In this document: in pieces, positions 46,357-60,475 of the stretch | Layout: every line of letters starts with the position of its first letter | Position numbering within the stretch: position 1 is the first letter of the stretch | NCBI GenBank assembly: GCA_037176905.1 | Contig: JBBBWG010004780.1 | Location: 25,345 to 89,344, forward strand | Length of the DNA: 64,000 nucleotides | Direction of reading: 5' to 3' | Source: Azolla pinnata | Lineage: Eukaryota; Streptophyta; Polypodiopsida; Salviniales; Salviniaceae | The notes under the pieces: generated by a model | What the model was told of the DNA's origin: nothing | The model's database searches: none | Seen by the model: the letters and a program-made list of their open reading frames with translations, nothing else | Program-made: the position numbers and the translations under genes

Positions 46357-49300
46357 ATGTACGGCTCGTCGGACACAGAATCTGGTAAAGAAGAGGAGGA
46401 GGAGGAGGAAGAAGAAGAAGGAGGAGAAGAAGATGGAGAAGACGGAGAAGGATGGGAGCATAAGGCAGGCGGAAGAGATGGAGAAGAAGAAGAGGAAGAA
46501 GAAGAAGAGGAGGAGGAGGAAGAAGAAGAAGAAGAGGAAGAAGAAGATGGAGAAGGAGAAGAAGAAGAAGAAGATGATGATGATGATGATGGTGTTGATG
46601 ACGATGGTTCTGCAGAGGCGCCATCTACCACCGCAGCTGCCATGGCTCGTGGTAACCTGCACTCGAATTCACAGAAGCAGCAAGTGTGTGGAGAAGTTCT
46701 GAAGAAGCTGAGTGAGGCAGGTTGCGAGCAAGTCCACCTTCCTGGCTTCGCAGAGGAGCTGCAAGCTCACTTCATGCGCCTTCCTAGCAGGTTCGCACCA
46801 TATCCATATCCATGTTCATTCCCGTAGCTATATTCGCATCCATATGCCGTATCCATATGCCTATCTTCATCCTCCTACTCATCTTCATCCACATCCATCT
46901 CTTTGCATTCCTCTATTCGTGCTTATGTATGTGTCCGGATTTTTCTAGATTAGTCTCCGCTATGACTCCTGGCAATTCACATAGTTGAATGGAACTCTAT
47001 TCATCAACTCCAATCAAACAAATGAATGACTTCCCTGGTTGAAACGTATACAGAAGCTCCATTAGCGAGCAATTAAACAAGTGAACATCCACTGCTCGGA
47101 AAACTTTGAATTAAAATCAACACACATTGTGTCATCTTCTTTCTTTTGAAGTTATAGAAAGCAATGAGAAGACTTATACATGAATCCGTGTGTCTGCATG
47201 TGCACATATTTTTAGGTATCTTGTGTGTGTCTGTGTGGTTTCTATATATTTAAAATACATATAAAAGTCTCGTTTTTTATTCAATCAAGAACAGGTGAAA
47301 AGTTTAAAATGCATGTTAAGGTGGTTTAGCACAGCTATGTCCCATGAAATATAGTTTATTGAAGCATTTCCTCATGTCATGCTCATAGATATGCATTGGA
47401 TGTTAACACGGAGAGGGCTGAAGATGTCCTACTGCACCAAAAGCTTCTGAAACAGGCTGAAAATCCTGAAAATAGACCAACGTTGCTGGTCCGCGATGTC
47501 TGTGTAAGTGCACAATTCCTTTACAATTTCTGATGATGGCGTTATACATCATATGATCATGATATCATTGGGAAGGGAAATCAATCTCATGGATACTTAA
47601 CTTTTAAGATACTCTCTAAATTATTTGGTTAAAGTTCCAATACTTCTGCATGATAATAAGGTCTTGTAATCTAGGTACTACTACATGAAGCCTGCCATGC
47701 ATGCCTTGCTCTCTGCGAGAGGATACTAACATCAAACTTACTGTCTCGTAACTCGTGTATCTCAAAGATAGATTTTCATTTTTATATTGTTTTTTCTTTC
47801 CAGAAACCATTTCTTATTGTTAAGAAGATTCTTTGATGTTATACTAACAACATATTATCCTGGAATGGATTCTTAATCTAAAATTTTCGTGTCACGTTCA
47901 TAAAGATCTTGCTTTTGCTGAAAGCTTTATTGGGGGTAACATATCTAAGATTTAAAAGGATTTGCTTTTCTAATTTTTCTGAAGGTTTTAGGATCAGGGT
48001 GGGGACTGGGTGAAGATTCTACTCCATTGTCTGCTCCAATCCTGAACAGGGAGCCATTTATGGACTCCTCAGATTTTGGGAGCTCTCATAATGGCAGGTT
48101 CTTTGCTGAAGTTTCTGAAAATCATCTGCAAAAAAAGTTTAATTTTATCAAAAAGATGCAACATTTCGGAGTCTGCTGATTCTTGCAGTATCAATGCACC
48201 AGCATGCGGGAAGCTTGAGAGTTTATTCATTGGAAAGGGTCAATCTTCACCTGCAGGTGGACAGGATAGTGAGAAGAACTCATCAAGGTAAGTTTCTAAT
48301 TATGATTTGCTGCATTACAGAGGTGATGTGAGAAATGTTTCCTGAAGGTTATTTTGCGTTGATAAAGAATTCTCTGGTCATTTAGATTTTTGCATTCCTA
48401 ATTGAAGTTCTGTTTATAAACGTTGGATGAGTACCTGGGTTCAGAAGTTCCTTTCATTTTCTTGTAGCAGCTGTGTTATCATGTTGATTTTGGTTTTTTA
48501 TTTTGCTATGGGGGAAAAGATTCATCAATTCTTTGGGATGGTTCTGGACAGGTCAAAGTCTCGGCGTGCTTCAATGTATGAAATTACATTTTCGACAATT
48601 GATAAGACAAAACTTCTTAGCCAGGTATTTTTTTGAGGCTTGGTGCCTTGATTCACAAATGTGTATGCCAACGAATCTGATGTTCGCTGCTTTTCTTGTG
48701 TCTCAGCTTTCATCACTGCTAGGGGATGCAGGTCTGAATATACGTGAAGCTCATGTGTATTCCACATCTGATGGTTATTCATTGGATGTATTTATAGTAG
48801 ATGGATGGCATGTACAGGTTTGTAACATAACATGGAAACTATTGTTCTTGAGTAAGCTAGCACCCTAAGATGTGTGAAATACGATTTTCCTTGCTGGTAT
48901 CTGCTTCATCAAGTCCTTCCCACTGCGAAACATTTCATCCACTGAATAGATGAATAATTAGAAAAATTAGGAGGACTTGTGATGGTGCCTGTTTTTATTG
49001 ACAGGACCAATGAAGAGACCAAGAATGCTGACTTCATGCCGTGATGTGGTCAGGACACTGAAGATTTGGAACAAGCTTTGCGGAATGCTATCTACTCAGC
49101 GGGGGTATGTCTATGCGGGAGCCTGTTATTTGATCGATTTTCAGAGAATGTCGTCTGGATAAGTGTAAAACCAAGTATCATTATCAAAGAGGGTAGTATG
49201 AATTGGGTTAGAAAGTAGATTTTGTTAAATGTATGTGTGCCACTCTAAAAGATTTCACTTTTTGCTTCAAATATTTGCTGGTCATTCTTGTTGAAATTGA

Positions 49301-52300
49301 TAATATGGAAATAGAATACATTCATCAATAAACCATATTTTGCAGTTTTGTGTAAGGTGCACAGAAAACAAAGTTCCATTTTCAGAACCACAATACTAGA
49401 TTATGTATTTGGTGTAACGTTCTTGATGAAACTATGCTTAATCTTTTCTATATTAGGGTTATTTTATCTAGGTATCTTGTTTTGGCCCTTCTCTCTTGAA
49501 AATGATTTCCCTATTAGATTAATGCAATGATGTTTTTGCAGCTCAGACTTATTGATCATTTAACATTGTTGTGAAAATAAACATTTTTGAACTATGTAAG
49601 ACACCAACATATTTGATCGCTCACTTATTACTTAATCAGAACTTTGGATTATCGATTTGAAATGATTGCTGCACTACAGTGAAAGAAATTGGTTGGAGTT
49701 GGTTCCTTGATGCAAATAATGTGCCATTCTGGTCTCTTTTATGTTTCCACTGATTTATCTATTTTCAGCAGAGATCAGCATGGGTAGAATCTTCGCCATC
49801 ATCTTCCCCACATTTATCAAGAATCAGAGATCCTAGTAATGGAATGGGTACACGACCCCCAGATCTGGGGGATGATTGGGAGCTTGATGGCAACTTATTG
49901 AAGCTTGATAAAAAAGTGGCTTCTGGTTCTTTTGGTGATCTGTAAGCTCCAACCTTTCTAATATTGGTAAATAGGATTAGATTGTCCAAGAATTTATCTG
50001 GTTTTTCTGCCTATTCTGCAGATATCGTGGCACATACTGTGGGCAAGATGTGGCTATAAAAGTTTTGAAGCATGAGAATCTTAATGAAGAGTTGGAGCAA
50101 GAGTTTTCCCAAGAAGTGTTTATCATGAGGTATTTCTTTTGCACATATATATCTCCATCACAGATCAGTCACATTCGGGATCTTGAGTTGAGAATCTGAG
50201 CTGCATAGATTCTTTAATCACTTTTAGTTAGTTACATTTATCTGGTTTGTCTACCTATCATTCATTTTGGATTCTGAGTATTGAGCGTTGCATTGATTGT
50301 GCATTTCTGTATTTAAAGTCAGAGAGAAATATAGTGGTGAAAGCAGATTGAACCACACTTGGATCAATTATGGACAATTATAAGTCTCTCTTCTTACATG
50401 CCCATTTATAGCTGATTTTTTCCAGCCAAACACATGAATATGCATGCTATGTGCCCTTTGCAGAGTTTCTGGACAGGCTGGACATCATTTGATCAATCGA
50501 AGATAGAAGTGAATGGTATGCATGTGTAGTTTCCAAAGGCCATACTTGTTTATATTGCTATCAAAAGGTTGAATCCGGGTGGTGTTTATGGATGTCTGTT
50601 GCCAAGCTATGCCTAAATCAAAAGGCATTTTTATGGAATGATTGAAACCTTTCCCAAAAATGGAGTACATTCTATAGCGCCCTTTATTTGAAAAGCAAAC
50701 CTCTTCACAAAGAGGTGAGGAATCGCTAATCTACCTAGACAGATATTTGACTGATCTTTTTTGGTCAGACACTCATCTCTGTAGTTTTCCTTGGTGTCCA
50801 AGAAAACTTACTGGCCAAAGTTGATTCTAAAAGGATTTATAAAACTTAAACCCATTTGTCTGCCTCATGGATGTTGCTGACATCTATTGCGTTCTCTATT
50901 TTATTGTGCATATTTTCACATAACCAAAATCGTATCCCATATTCTGTTAAGCCATCTGTACTGGGTCATCCTGTCATGAAAGAATTTGCGTCAGGTACCT
51001 CACTTGATCTTTAGAGTATTCAGGATGCACGATGGTACCCAATCTATTCAGTTTTTGGAAGCTAATGTAGAAATATTTTTTTCTTTTATTGCTAAAGAGC
51101 ATTACAACGTGTAACATAGAGATGCTCTGGTAAAACATTAACTGAGGATATTCAACTTAATCCTCATGCCTGTGGGATTATCAACATTTGAGAGAGAGAA
51201 GAATGCTGGTGGCTAAATGATGGCTTCCAACTGCAAGTTCCTGTGACAAATGTTATTTGTGGTCCACAGATATGTTTAGGTTTGGAAGTCGGATGTACAG
51301 TACATCAATAAAGCATGAGACCTCTTCTCTTAATTGGGGGTTAAGTTGTTGCTCACTCCAAGACTCCACTGCATAGTAACCCTAAGGAGAATGGGAAGGT
51401 GGAACACGAACACAACATGAATGCCTGTAACCTTGATTGAGTCTTATAGACCGTTACTGTCTTTAAGGCTACATGGTATAGGTTAGCTATTAAAACGTCT
51501 ACAGTTGTTTTAATTTGCATTGTTATGGGACAAATGTTTTGCTTAGTTATCGAAAGCTATGACTTATATTTATGAGTCATGACAAATGGTTCTAGTTTAT
51601 CATTACTCTGTATAAATTATATGGTGTTTTCTCCTGCATATGCAGAAAAGTCCGACATAAGAACGTAGTGCAATTTATTGGAGCTTGTACAAGGGCATCA
51701 CAATTCTGTATTGTCACAGGTTTGCAAGGATAACTATGATGAATACAAGCACCATTTAGTTATCGTAACTCTACATGTTGATGAGCGTAATGGATCAAGA
51801 TTGCACCTAATCTGTTTTTTCTTGTTTATTCTTGTGTTAAAGAATTCATGGCAGGTGGCAGCCTTTATGACTATCTTCACAAGCAAAGATGTGGACTCAA
51901 AATACCAAGATTGTTGAGAGTAGCTCTTGATGTTGCCAAAGGAATGGATTATTTACACCAGAACAATATCATACACAGGGATTTAAAAGCTGCAAACCTT
52001 TTATTGGATGAAAATGATGTAAGTTATAGATAATTTGATCTTTTAAAACAAGAATTTGTGATGAAAACAATTTGGCACAAATTGTGACATTGTGACAATT
52101 CTATTTATACGAGATTACATATGGTATGTTGGCATAGTTTCTCACTTCATGGCCTCATTGTTTTAGGAAATATCTCACTGATTCTATTCTTGACCATTAA
52201 AAGGTTGTCAAAGTTGCGGACTTTGGTGTAGCTCGATTCCAATCTCAAGGTGGAGCAATGACAGCCGAGACTGGAACATATAGATGGATGGCACCAGAGG

Positions 52301-54392
52301 TATGTGTTTATTAGCACTAGCTTATTGTTCACAAAATTGACACTAGTCTGTTTACAGTTTCTAGTTTGAAAAGCTATTTGAATATTTATGTTGTTCCACG
52401 GAAAGACCTGAACAACAAACGTTTGCATCAGATCTGTCTGATGTAGCATCTTTCTTTGTGCATGTCTAAAGCTTTTTCCTTGATTGATTTCCTGGAAGTT
52501 CCTTTTTCAGATATATAGAGTTAGCTAATTTCTTTGCATCATCTTCGGAAAGATACATGTTTATAGCTATCACATGCAATTTGTAAATATGTTCTATATT
52601 ATTACTGTGTAGTTTCTAGGGCGAGCGGGGCTGGGATGAGGTCCAAACATCACTAACTTTGAGGGATTTTTTCCTGGTATCTAGTTCCAATCACCTGTTG
52701 CAGTGTTTCATCTAATGTAACTACCTCCTTATGAAAAACAGATTGCACAAGTAAATAGCTTACCTGAAATAGCAGGGCATGCAACGTCCAAAGAGCATTT
52801 AATGGGAATTAATATAGGAAATCAACAACTATTAACACTGCTGACAGCTGCAGGAATTGTATCTGCTTTTTTGTGCCTTCTTTATGTTGGGCTTGGTTGT
52901 GGGCACTGCACACTGTTGAGAAAAATTGTGGTTTCACCATCAGATTTGGGTTTCTTTCATATGATGGTGCATCAGTAGGATCTCTGTAATGCAATTTTCT
53001 GTGTAATTGCAAGGTTATCAGTCATTTGCCATATGGACACAAAGCAGATGTATTCAGCTTTGGAATTGTGTTATGGGAATTACTAACAGGAAAGGTAATT
53101 TTTTCAGTTTGTTTACTGCAGTGGGACAAAAAATATCAGTATTTTGATTTTTTCTCTATGAATGTCAGCTTCCATATGAGTCGATGAACCCTGTGCAAGC
53201 TGCGATTGGTGTGCGTCAGGTACTTCCTATGGTCAATGAATAACATTTCTTCATGTTCAATATGCTAGAAAAAATATCGTTCATGGTTTTGGTATTTTAG
53301 GATTGTCATACACACTAATAATTTGCATGAACAATTGAAGATGTTGGGAATAGCGTATGTGTACAACATTTTATATCAGAGAAAAGGGCATGAACCCTCC
53401 TGTATATTGACGATAAACAAGACAACTAGAATTGAAGACTAAAATAGGCAGCAATATCAACAACACAAGTGTATTCAAGCCTTTGGTAGCATTGGGTAGC
53501 AACTACAATATGCTCCAAAAGGCGAATTCAATTGCAATGGTTTAGCCAGGAGACACTGATTCTCATGGAACCAGAAGTACAGTTAGCTGTAAATGTAAAC
53601 AGAATACTAACAGAATAGATTGGAATCATCGAGGTGGCTGATGATGCAACTGCAAGAGCATACTGATGACTGCGGTGAACCAGAAAAAAAATCAGATAAC
53701 TGGAATGTGGAAACTTGAGGAGGGGATGTAGGGCTTGTGGGATGGGCAACTAATTGAAAATGGGAAATATATGTGACAAAGGGTCACTGATTGCCCATAT
53801 AGCATAAGCATGCCATAGATCTAAGATATACTTCGAATCTTCTTCATGAATGTTATCTGTGTACAGAGAAATGCACCAATGCATAGGCATCCATCCGTTA
53901 AGTACCAAAATATTATCCTTAATCCAAGAAACTTTGATAGTCAACCGATCCTTTGATTTGTGCAACGTGGAGTCAACCCTGGTTGCCTCATATTTGTCTT
54001 TCCTACCTTCTAGCTGCGACACTTCTATCTCGCTGTACAGCAGGTTCCACGTATTCATGCTAATGATGCATCTCATGGTGGATTTTTCTTTGCAGGGTTT
54101 ACGGCCCATTATTCCAGAACAAACTCCATACAAGCTGTCCTCTCTCATAGAGCAGTGTTGGCAAACCGAGCCTTCTGTGCGTCCCGACTTCTGTCACATA
54201 TCCATTGCTCTTCAGCAACTAGTAGCAGAGGTAGGTGCATTTCAAAGAATCTCATATGCCCATATGCTCGTTGTTGTATTTGGTTCTATCTTCTCAGCAT
54301 TAGTATTCTTCTCTGTTTAGGCGAGTCTTGGTGAAGCCGAGCAAAAACAGAGAGAGAAGCGAACGAAATCGGGTCCAACTAGAGTCGACTGA
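46357..54392 (+). CDS. ACT-domain Raf-like Ser/Thr/Tyr kinase (STY8/17/46 type)
   Basis: STY-type kinases phosphorylate chloroplast transit peptides in the cytosol in Arabidopsis. Exons: 46357-46790, 47389-47503, 47985-48097, 48189-48287, 48552-48624, 48707-48817, 49054-49104, 49769-49941, 50022-50129, 51646-51719, 51843-52018, 52204-52299, 53014-53094, 53169-53219, 54096-54230, 54321-54392; 653 residues, all phases closed. Residues about 9-80 are mostly Glu/Asp with some Gly. A conserved N-domain follows ([20 protein letters not shown]). The ACT domain covers about 262-332 ([40 protein letters not shown]). Kinase motifs are the loop ASGSFG (383-388), K403 in VAIK, HRD at 495-497, DFG at 515-517 and [10 protein letters not shown]. 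The kinase looks active. Exon 8 has a CAGCAG double acceptor, so one Gln may be optional. The start codon could instead be the Met just after the acidic tract. Confidence 0.95.
46379..46606 (+). repeat. GAA/GAG expansion inside the kinase first exon
   Basis: About 230 bp of GAA, GAG and GGA triplets, ending in (GAT)n. In the kinase frame it gives near-continuous Glu/Asp with a few Gly. The other strand gives poly-Ser, Leu or Phe frames, which are shadows. The tract is purine-pure on one strand for long stretches. Confidence 0.9.
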
Positions 54393-55747
54393 TTGTGCCG
54401 ATCAAGCAAAAAAAGAGTTTGTAGCGAGAAGTCTATAAACCTTCTTTGATGTGGTATGACGAGCAGGATTCTGGAAAAATGGAAACATGGTGCCACTATC
54501 CCCCCAGGGTCAGCTCCACTGGACCAGGCCGTCAAATTGTTTCCTGCGAGGAAGCTCATATATATATCATCGATTCTTACCTCTTTTAGAATGAGGTGAG
54601 TCACCTCCACATAAAAAAAGATTACAGCAATTAGGTGGCCCGATATAGCGAGTGATTGTATTGATTGTATTTGCAAGCAACTAAACCCTAAAAAGAACCA
54701 TCTACAGTGTTTTATGTGCCCCGACAAGTTATCTTAAAGGCAAATGATGGTCACCATCAATCAGATTCGTGTCTTCATCCAAAAGATCTGGTTTTTAGTA
54801 AATCCTACCATGCAACCTGATATACAACCCAGTCCAAGTTCTTATTATTTTCCATCGCGATGATGCAGTTGTTAATTGCTTTTTACCTTCTTTGGCTGGT
54901 ACGTCTCCATTGCTGTATCCCAAGTCTTGGTTTCGCAGTTATTTCGCTATTCTGAACGTGGCAAGACCCCAATTTCTTATCTGCTGTCTGCAATACGTCA
55001 CCGTTTTATCTCAATTTGCAGTTTTATATTTAGGATGACGGGGATGTGATTTTGTCTTCTGATGTATGTGCTTCAAAACTGACGGAAATCTGATACGATT
55101 TTATCTCCTATAATAGTTGAGCTATGAAATTTTCTACCGCTAATGTTTGCTGATGAAAATTTCCTACATATGTCATCGACATGTTGATTAACATTTCTTA
55201 ATTATGCATCCTATGGATGACCGTCCATTAGCATAGTTTACACTAAACCTATGCACATGCTAAATTACACATGTATTTAGCATGTGAAGGTTCAGATAAC
55301 CCTTGCAGAGAAATTCTATGGTTGTTGGAGGTGAAGCCAAAAGTGACTGGAAAAACCGCAAAAGACTTTGAAACTCTTCTCAACCATGTGCAGATTTTGT
55401 TCCAGATTTTTTATAGTGTGGAGGCCCTGATCATAAAACAATCAGGTGCTACCATCTCTTCCAAGTTTACAACTGCGGACTTCGGAAATACAACGTTTTT
55501 GCTTTCAAGTGAATCAATGCTGTATGTAGGCTACAATGGCAACAGTTTCCTGCAATGCCTATCATGATTGCGCTCCTTTGCAGTAGGAACACCACCATAA
55601 TTGGTAGTGTTACTCACCAACATGGCTCTACTAACATAGATTGAACAATTAGCCTCCCTTCTTTAGAGAGTCTCTCATTATAAATAGAAGCGTTATGTAC
55701 AAACGTGTATATGTACATATGGCAGCAGACAAGTAAAGGCTGTAAAT
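54393..55747. other. Intergenic between convergent kinase and ATG14-like genes
   Basis: The region holds the 3' flanks of both genes. A 98-codon open frame at 55271-55567 (+) has no recognised family and is not called. Confidence 0.45.
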
Positions 55748-58700
55748 TTACTTGGTAGCATCCACGAACATTGCCCGAGTCCAGTGCTCTACATCTTCAG
55801 AGTCTGACGGTGGTGGGGGAAGAGTAAGATGTTCAATCAAATTCCATTCATCCGTCACATTCTCTCCAGCCCTCTTTTCCACGGTATCAGAATCCCTTGC
55901 TATGCAATAAAAGCTGTTTGCAACACTCCTGTCTCCTCCAATACNNNNNNNNNNNNNNNNNNNNNNNNNNNNNNNNNNNNNNNNNNNNNNNNNNNNNNNN
56001 NNNNNNNNNNNNNNNNNNNNNNNNNNNNNNNNNNNNNNNNNNNNCTTTTGAAATGTAGACATATCGGATGGCATAGGTACCAGAAGATGACTAAAGCCAT
56101 AGGATGCAACACAGGCTATACTCCTTTTCAAAAGCTTTATACCTTTCCTGACTTCGCTGCGCATTTCCATATTCTGTAATGAACTACTGTCATATTTAGA
56201 ATAACCATAGACATCTTCTTGCCTATTGTCACTAGTTCCCTCCACGGTTGAAAAGCCCATTATGCTTGTTCCTTTTCCTGAAAATGTATGTTCTTCAAAT
56301 AGGGATCTTGGATGCGTTGGGATAAACAATGGGTACTCATCACTGAAAAAACAAATATAATAGTTAAGAACATATCAGAATATATGGGTTATTAACGAAC
56401 TAATATAATCCCATTGAAACAAACCAATGAACTACGGACTACCATGAATAATGAAATTCACAAAATTTAGTCTGTGGTATATATCATCATGCATCGTCAA
56501 CTTGCATACATCATGTCAATATGGTACAACCTACATTTGTCACAGCTGCTATGTAAAAAAATATCATAAACACAGCTAATTAACTAAACACTGTGCAAGT
56601 TTCTACCAGTTATAAGCGCCTACCTGTTTTAATATGGTATCAGTTAGCTTTATGAGATGCAAATTGTGACAATGCCACAACTTTGTGACGATTAATTATT
56701 TTCTCAAGAAATCTTTCAGTAAAAAAAGGAAATACCTGTAAGTAGAACTTGAATCCCAATATGATGACCGCTGCCATATTTTTGATGTAGAACCCTGAAA
56801 ACAGGAAACTCTTTAATTTCCATAGGTGTAGAATGAAGAATAAGTGGTGAAACGGCACAAGAGTACAAAACCTATCATTGACCTTATAACAATAGTCAAA
56901 TAATCATAACAGATGAACCATATAAGGTTGATGTAAAATATGTTGTAATGCATTGGCCAAGGAGCCTGCACAGCTCACTTAAAAAAACTATCAAGTAAAC
57001 AGCACACATGCTATGTGCTTCACCAAGACCATGAAATCCATACCCTTACAGCCCTGTAGACCCCAATACCTGGGTAGCTGAACATCCTGTTCCAAGATAG
57101 AGCAGATAAAACCTTGACTCCCATAAAAATGTTAACCAGAGTGTCCCAATTCACAAAGCCCAATGTGGAAATATAACAACCCAAATGGCTTTAGTGATTA
57201 AGCATAGGCCAAATCACATGTGTCCCATCCGAGCTGCTTCTAAAGGTAACCTACCCAGCATTGTCAACAGAAGGAAAACACTCTACCACAGAACAGAAGA
57301 ATGGGATCCACAGCCATCCAGTGGAAAACATGTCACGTGCAAATGTAATTTGATACCATCATCACATAGAATGTTGGGAGAAGATCTGGTAATGATTTTC
57401 CCTTACACTGATGATCATACAATCTCTGTTTCTTGAGTAGTAATCTATTGACTGGACGTTTGGGCATGAATAGGAAGAGTTTTGATTTAAATATTTGCCA
57501 GTCAGAGTGGATCATCGTCGTCCATCACAAACTAGGAATAACAGTGGCATCCACAATGAATGGGTCGATATGAAGCCAATGAACATGGTGGTGTCATCGA
57601 ATATTTGTGACTTCATTTCCACTATAGCTGTGCTGTAGTCATGTCAGCCAGAATTAAGAGGCAGAAACAGTACGTGGCCATCAGTGGATATCATCAGATA
57701 TTTGTGACTCCATTTCCAGTATTTCTGCACTGTAGCCATCTAATCCAAAATTTCATTTTGGCAAAGAAATTAAATATAACTTTCTTTCCATGTGAAAATT
57801 CAAGATTTTCGACTCTATTTGGAATTTTCTAACGTTTATTGCAACTTCTGGCTCAAACTTCTAGATATTCCTAAGAATTTTTGAGAAACATCCGTGCAAG
57901 TCCAGAGAAGTGCATTTTTGTGCTTGATGTACAAAAATATTTCGCTAGTAAACATGAAGAAGCTACAACAATATAAGGATATAAGGATAGCACTACAACA
58001 ATTCAAACTATTAGAATTAATATATTCATCAACAGCACATGACGATATGAGAATTAGAGGCTGAGGTCAAGGACATCCACATCTACATACGTTTTGACAG
58101 TTTAGATAAGTGCATCTCACTCTACAGGTGAAACTAACCCAAGAAGGAGGGGTAGCAAACTGTGAACTTATCAAGTGCAAACGAGATGTTTTACGGCATA
58201 CCTGAATAAGCGCACTGTGCAGCAAAGGGGCACTAAGGTAATGTGCTGCAAGCTGAAGTAACTGTAGCATATACCTGTATGCAATACAGTCAAATTAGGA
58301 GTTCCCAAAACTCGATACAAAGAGTAAAATATCATAGAACATTACATATAGTTTGCTTCTCCAATTACCCTAATGATGCTGCCAAGTCTTGTTTCCCGAC
58401 TGAATTAGGATCATCGCCAGCTGGCAAGTGACAACCACAGATAGTCCATGATGGGATAGCACCTGAAGCTTCCTTGTTACTTCCTCCAATAGTAGGCTTA
58501 ACATACCAGAGAGTCATACGTCAAGAACATTACATTAGCCCTCTAGCAAGATCCTTTATTGTTCAATGTGGAGAAGCAACAACTCAACATTCTCATCAAT
58601 TATAAGATACATTACGAGTCTAGGATTGAAAAAGTACCTTGTACTTCAGTGGGAAAAACTTGCAAAGTTGACGGAAAACAAATCTCCTCCTTTGCTGTAC

Positions 58701-60475
58701 TTCCAAGCTAATTTCTCTCTAGAAATGTACATGTTCCAGTCAAAAAGAGAACTAGAAATAAAATGAAACCAGGGAAAATGAGGTTCAAGTCGTACGAGTC
58801 GCAAATTATGAGTTTGAACAGGATCTAGTTGACGCTGACCTAGTTGCTCTACTTGTCTCTTTGCCAACTGATAGGGAAGAAACAAAATCAAGCCAGTTTT
58901 TTAGCATTATCCAAAGAATAAGCTATCTATATAAGTTAAATGAGGATAACTAGCAGACTTGTGCTGACGCCACAGCAAGCAAATGTGATCGTGCATCTAA
59001 GTCTTCACGCTTAACCATTAGCTTCTCTTTTCCTGAAATTTCGTAAATTGAGAAAGAACGTCTCAAAACAATGATAAGACTCACAGACTCAATCTATTAT
59101 TCTTTCAGATAAATGGCTACTGACCTTCTTTGAGCTCATTTTCAGACTCCTCTAATCTTTCCTTTAATTTGAATATATTATTCTTGTGAAGTGTACTCCA
59201 ATGATACTGTTGATCTGCTTCATGCTGAAGAGTGAAGCTATTCAGTAATATTCACAAGTTAAGAAATTGAAAACTTCTCTCATGGTACTGTGATGTTACT
59301 ATAAATGATGCCAACTCTATATTATGCATATGTATCTATTATTTCCATCTAGAAAAATATCTATATACATACACAGAGAGGGAGGTGTATATAAATACAA
59401 TTTTGTATACCTCTGAAATTCATACTCAAAATAGCAAAATGTTGTAAACATGTAATCCTTATGGTTTACGGATTTTGAACAATTATTAGATTGTAAATGC
59501 AGTTAGGCTTCCCCATCTCTAGAAGGTAAAGTATCACACATCATCACTCCTTTTTGTACTAATATACCCATGCATAGTAAGGAAATAAGAATATTAGAAC
59601 TTATTTTTACTTTCTGCAAGCCAAGTCTTTTCATGAAGCATGCTTCTCAACATCCAACTTGGAGTGCTGGATTAAATTTAATGAAGACGCGGATTTGGAT
59701 ATCCTTATAATATGAAGTTTGAGATTAATCATGGTTTATTGAATATCTATTTTATGAATAGCAACTTTATTGTACAGAAGTTCTTAAGTCACAGCTTCAA
59801 TGGATACTAATTTCATTGCATCTATGCATTCTACACAGTTGAGCAATACCTATTTTTGAAAATATATAAAACGTCACAGGATCAAGTGCGAGACATATAT
59901 CTTTTCATGGTGAATTATGACATGGGTCAACAAAAAAGAACATGTTTTACAACATTGGAGAAAATAGAACTGGAGAAAATATGAAGATAAGATCATGAGA
60001 GTGTCCTTGCCAATGACTAGAACAAGCAAATAGTAGCCAACATTACCATTTTGCATAGCATAGTGTACATCATTATTCATGTTCCTGATCATCCATATAA
60101 TAGGACCTCAAGGTGTAAAAATCCCTGGCTCGTGTGTCAACTCACTTAATCCACACTTAATCTATAGGGATTCTTCAACTGACACCAAATAATTGAGCAG
60201 AAAGTAAGAGAACAGATTTTAGAGAACCTTTGCCCTGAGACGAGCCTGGACTTCTGCATACAAGTTGTCACGGTGCTTTGATAGTCTCCGCAGTAGCTTA
60301 TACTTTTCGATCAACCTGAAAATTAAGAAGCTGAGAACCACACAATTATAACATTCCAATATTTATGAAGAAAATCAAAGAAACGGTTAAATAACCTCGA
60401 ATTGATGCACGCTGGGCAAGCTGAAGGAGCATTGGTATTCTCACAGATGCCACAGGGGCATATTCTCAATGCCAT
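55748..60475 (-). CDS. ATG14/UVRAG (Vps38)-family subunit of the class III PI3-kinase complex
   Basis: Proteins of this family target the VPS34 lipid kinase complex to autophagosome or endosome membranes. Minus-strand exons: 60475-60396, 60315-60228, 59224-59125, 59032-58959, 58867-58796, 58694-58638, 58496-58369, 58274-58202, 56794-56736 and 56342-55748. The last contains a 100-N gap (55945-56044), so part of the protein is unseen; about 408 residues are visible. The N-terminus MALRICPCGICENTNAPSAC, then PAC, has the cysteine pairs typical of Atg14. A coiled coil follows (LIEKYKLLRRLSKHRDNLYA to HEADQQYHWST). The C-terminal domain has SWTICGCHLPAGDDP, YMLQLLQLAAHYLSAPLLHS, WQRSSYWDSSS and DEYPLFIP. 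The end is DVEHWTRAMFVDATK, as in plant ATG14-like proteins (recalled). Exons 5 and 6 are the least certain. ATG14 is favoured over VPS38 because of the CxxC motifs. Confidence 0.85.
55945..56044. other. Assembly gap (100 N) inside the ATG14-like gene
   Basis: The gap interrupts the last exon between codons for MSTFQK and IGGDRSV (minus strand). The true length is unknown; the flanking frames agree if exactly 100 bases are assumed, but that may be chance. Family alignment suggests some tens of residues, and perhaps an intron, lie here. Confidence 0.98.

Noticed and set aside
46065-46662. Minus-strand poly-Ser, poly-Leu and poly-Phe frames
   Set aside because: They are antisense of the Glu-rich first exon of the kinase.
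48098-48188. Continuous exon across 47985-48287 in the kinase gene
   Set aside because: The frame hits a stop; removing a 91-nt GT-AG intron restores the frame with good splice sites.
48961-49053. Earlier acceptor at the GACAG near 49004 for kinase exon 7
   Set aside because: All frames from that point either stop or lose homology; the acceptor at 49053 gives [17 protein letters not shown] in phase 0, as the family expects.
55271-55567. Plus-strand 98-codon ATG frame
   Set aside because: No recognised family, no supporting splice or neighbour context.
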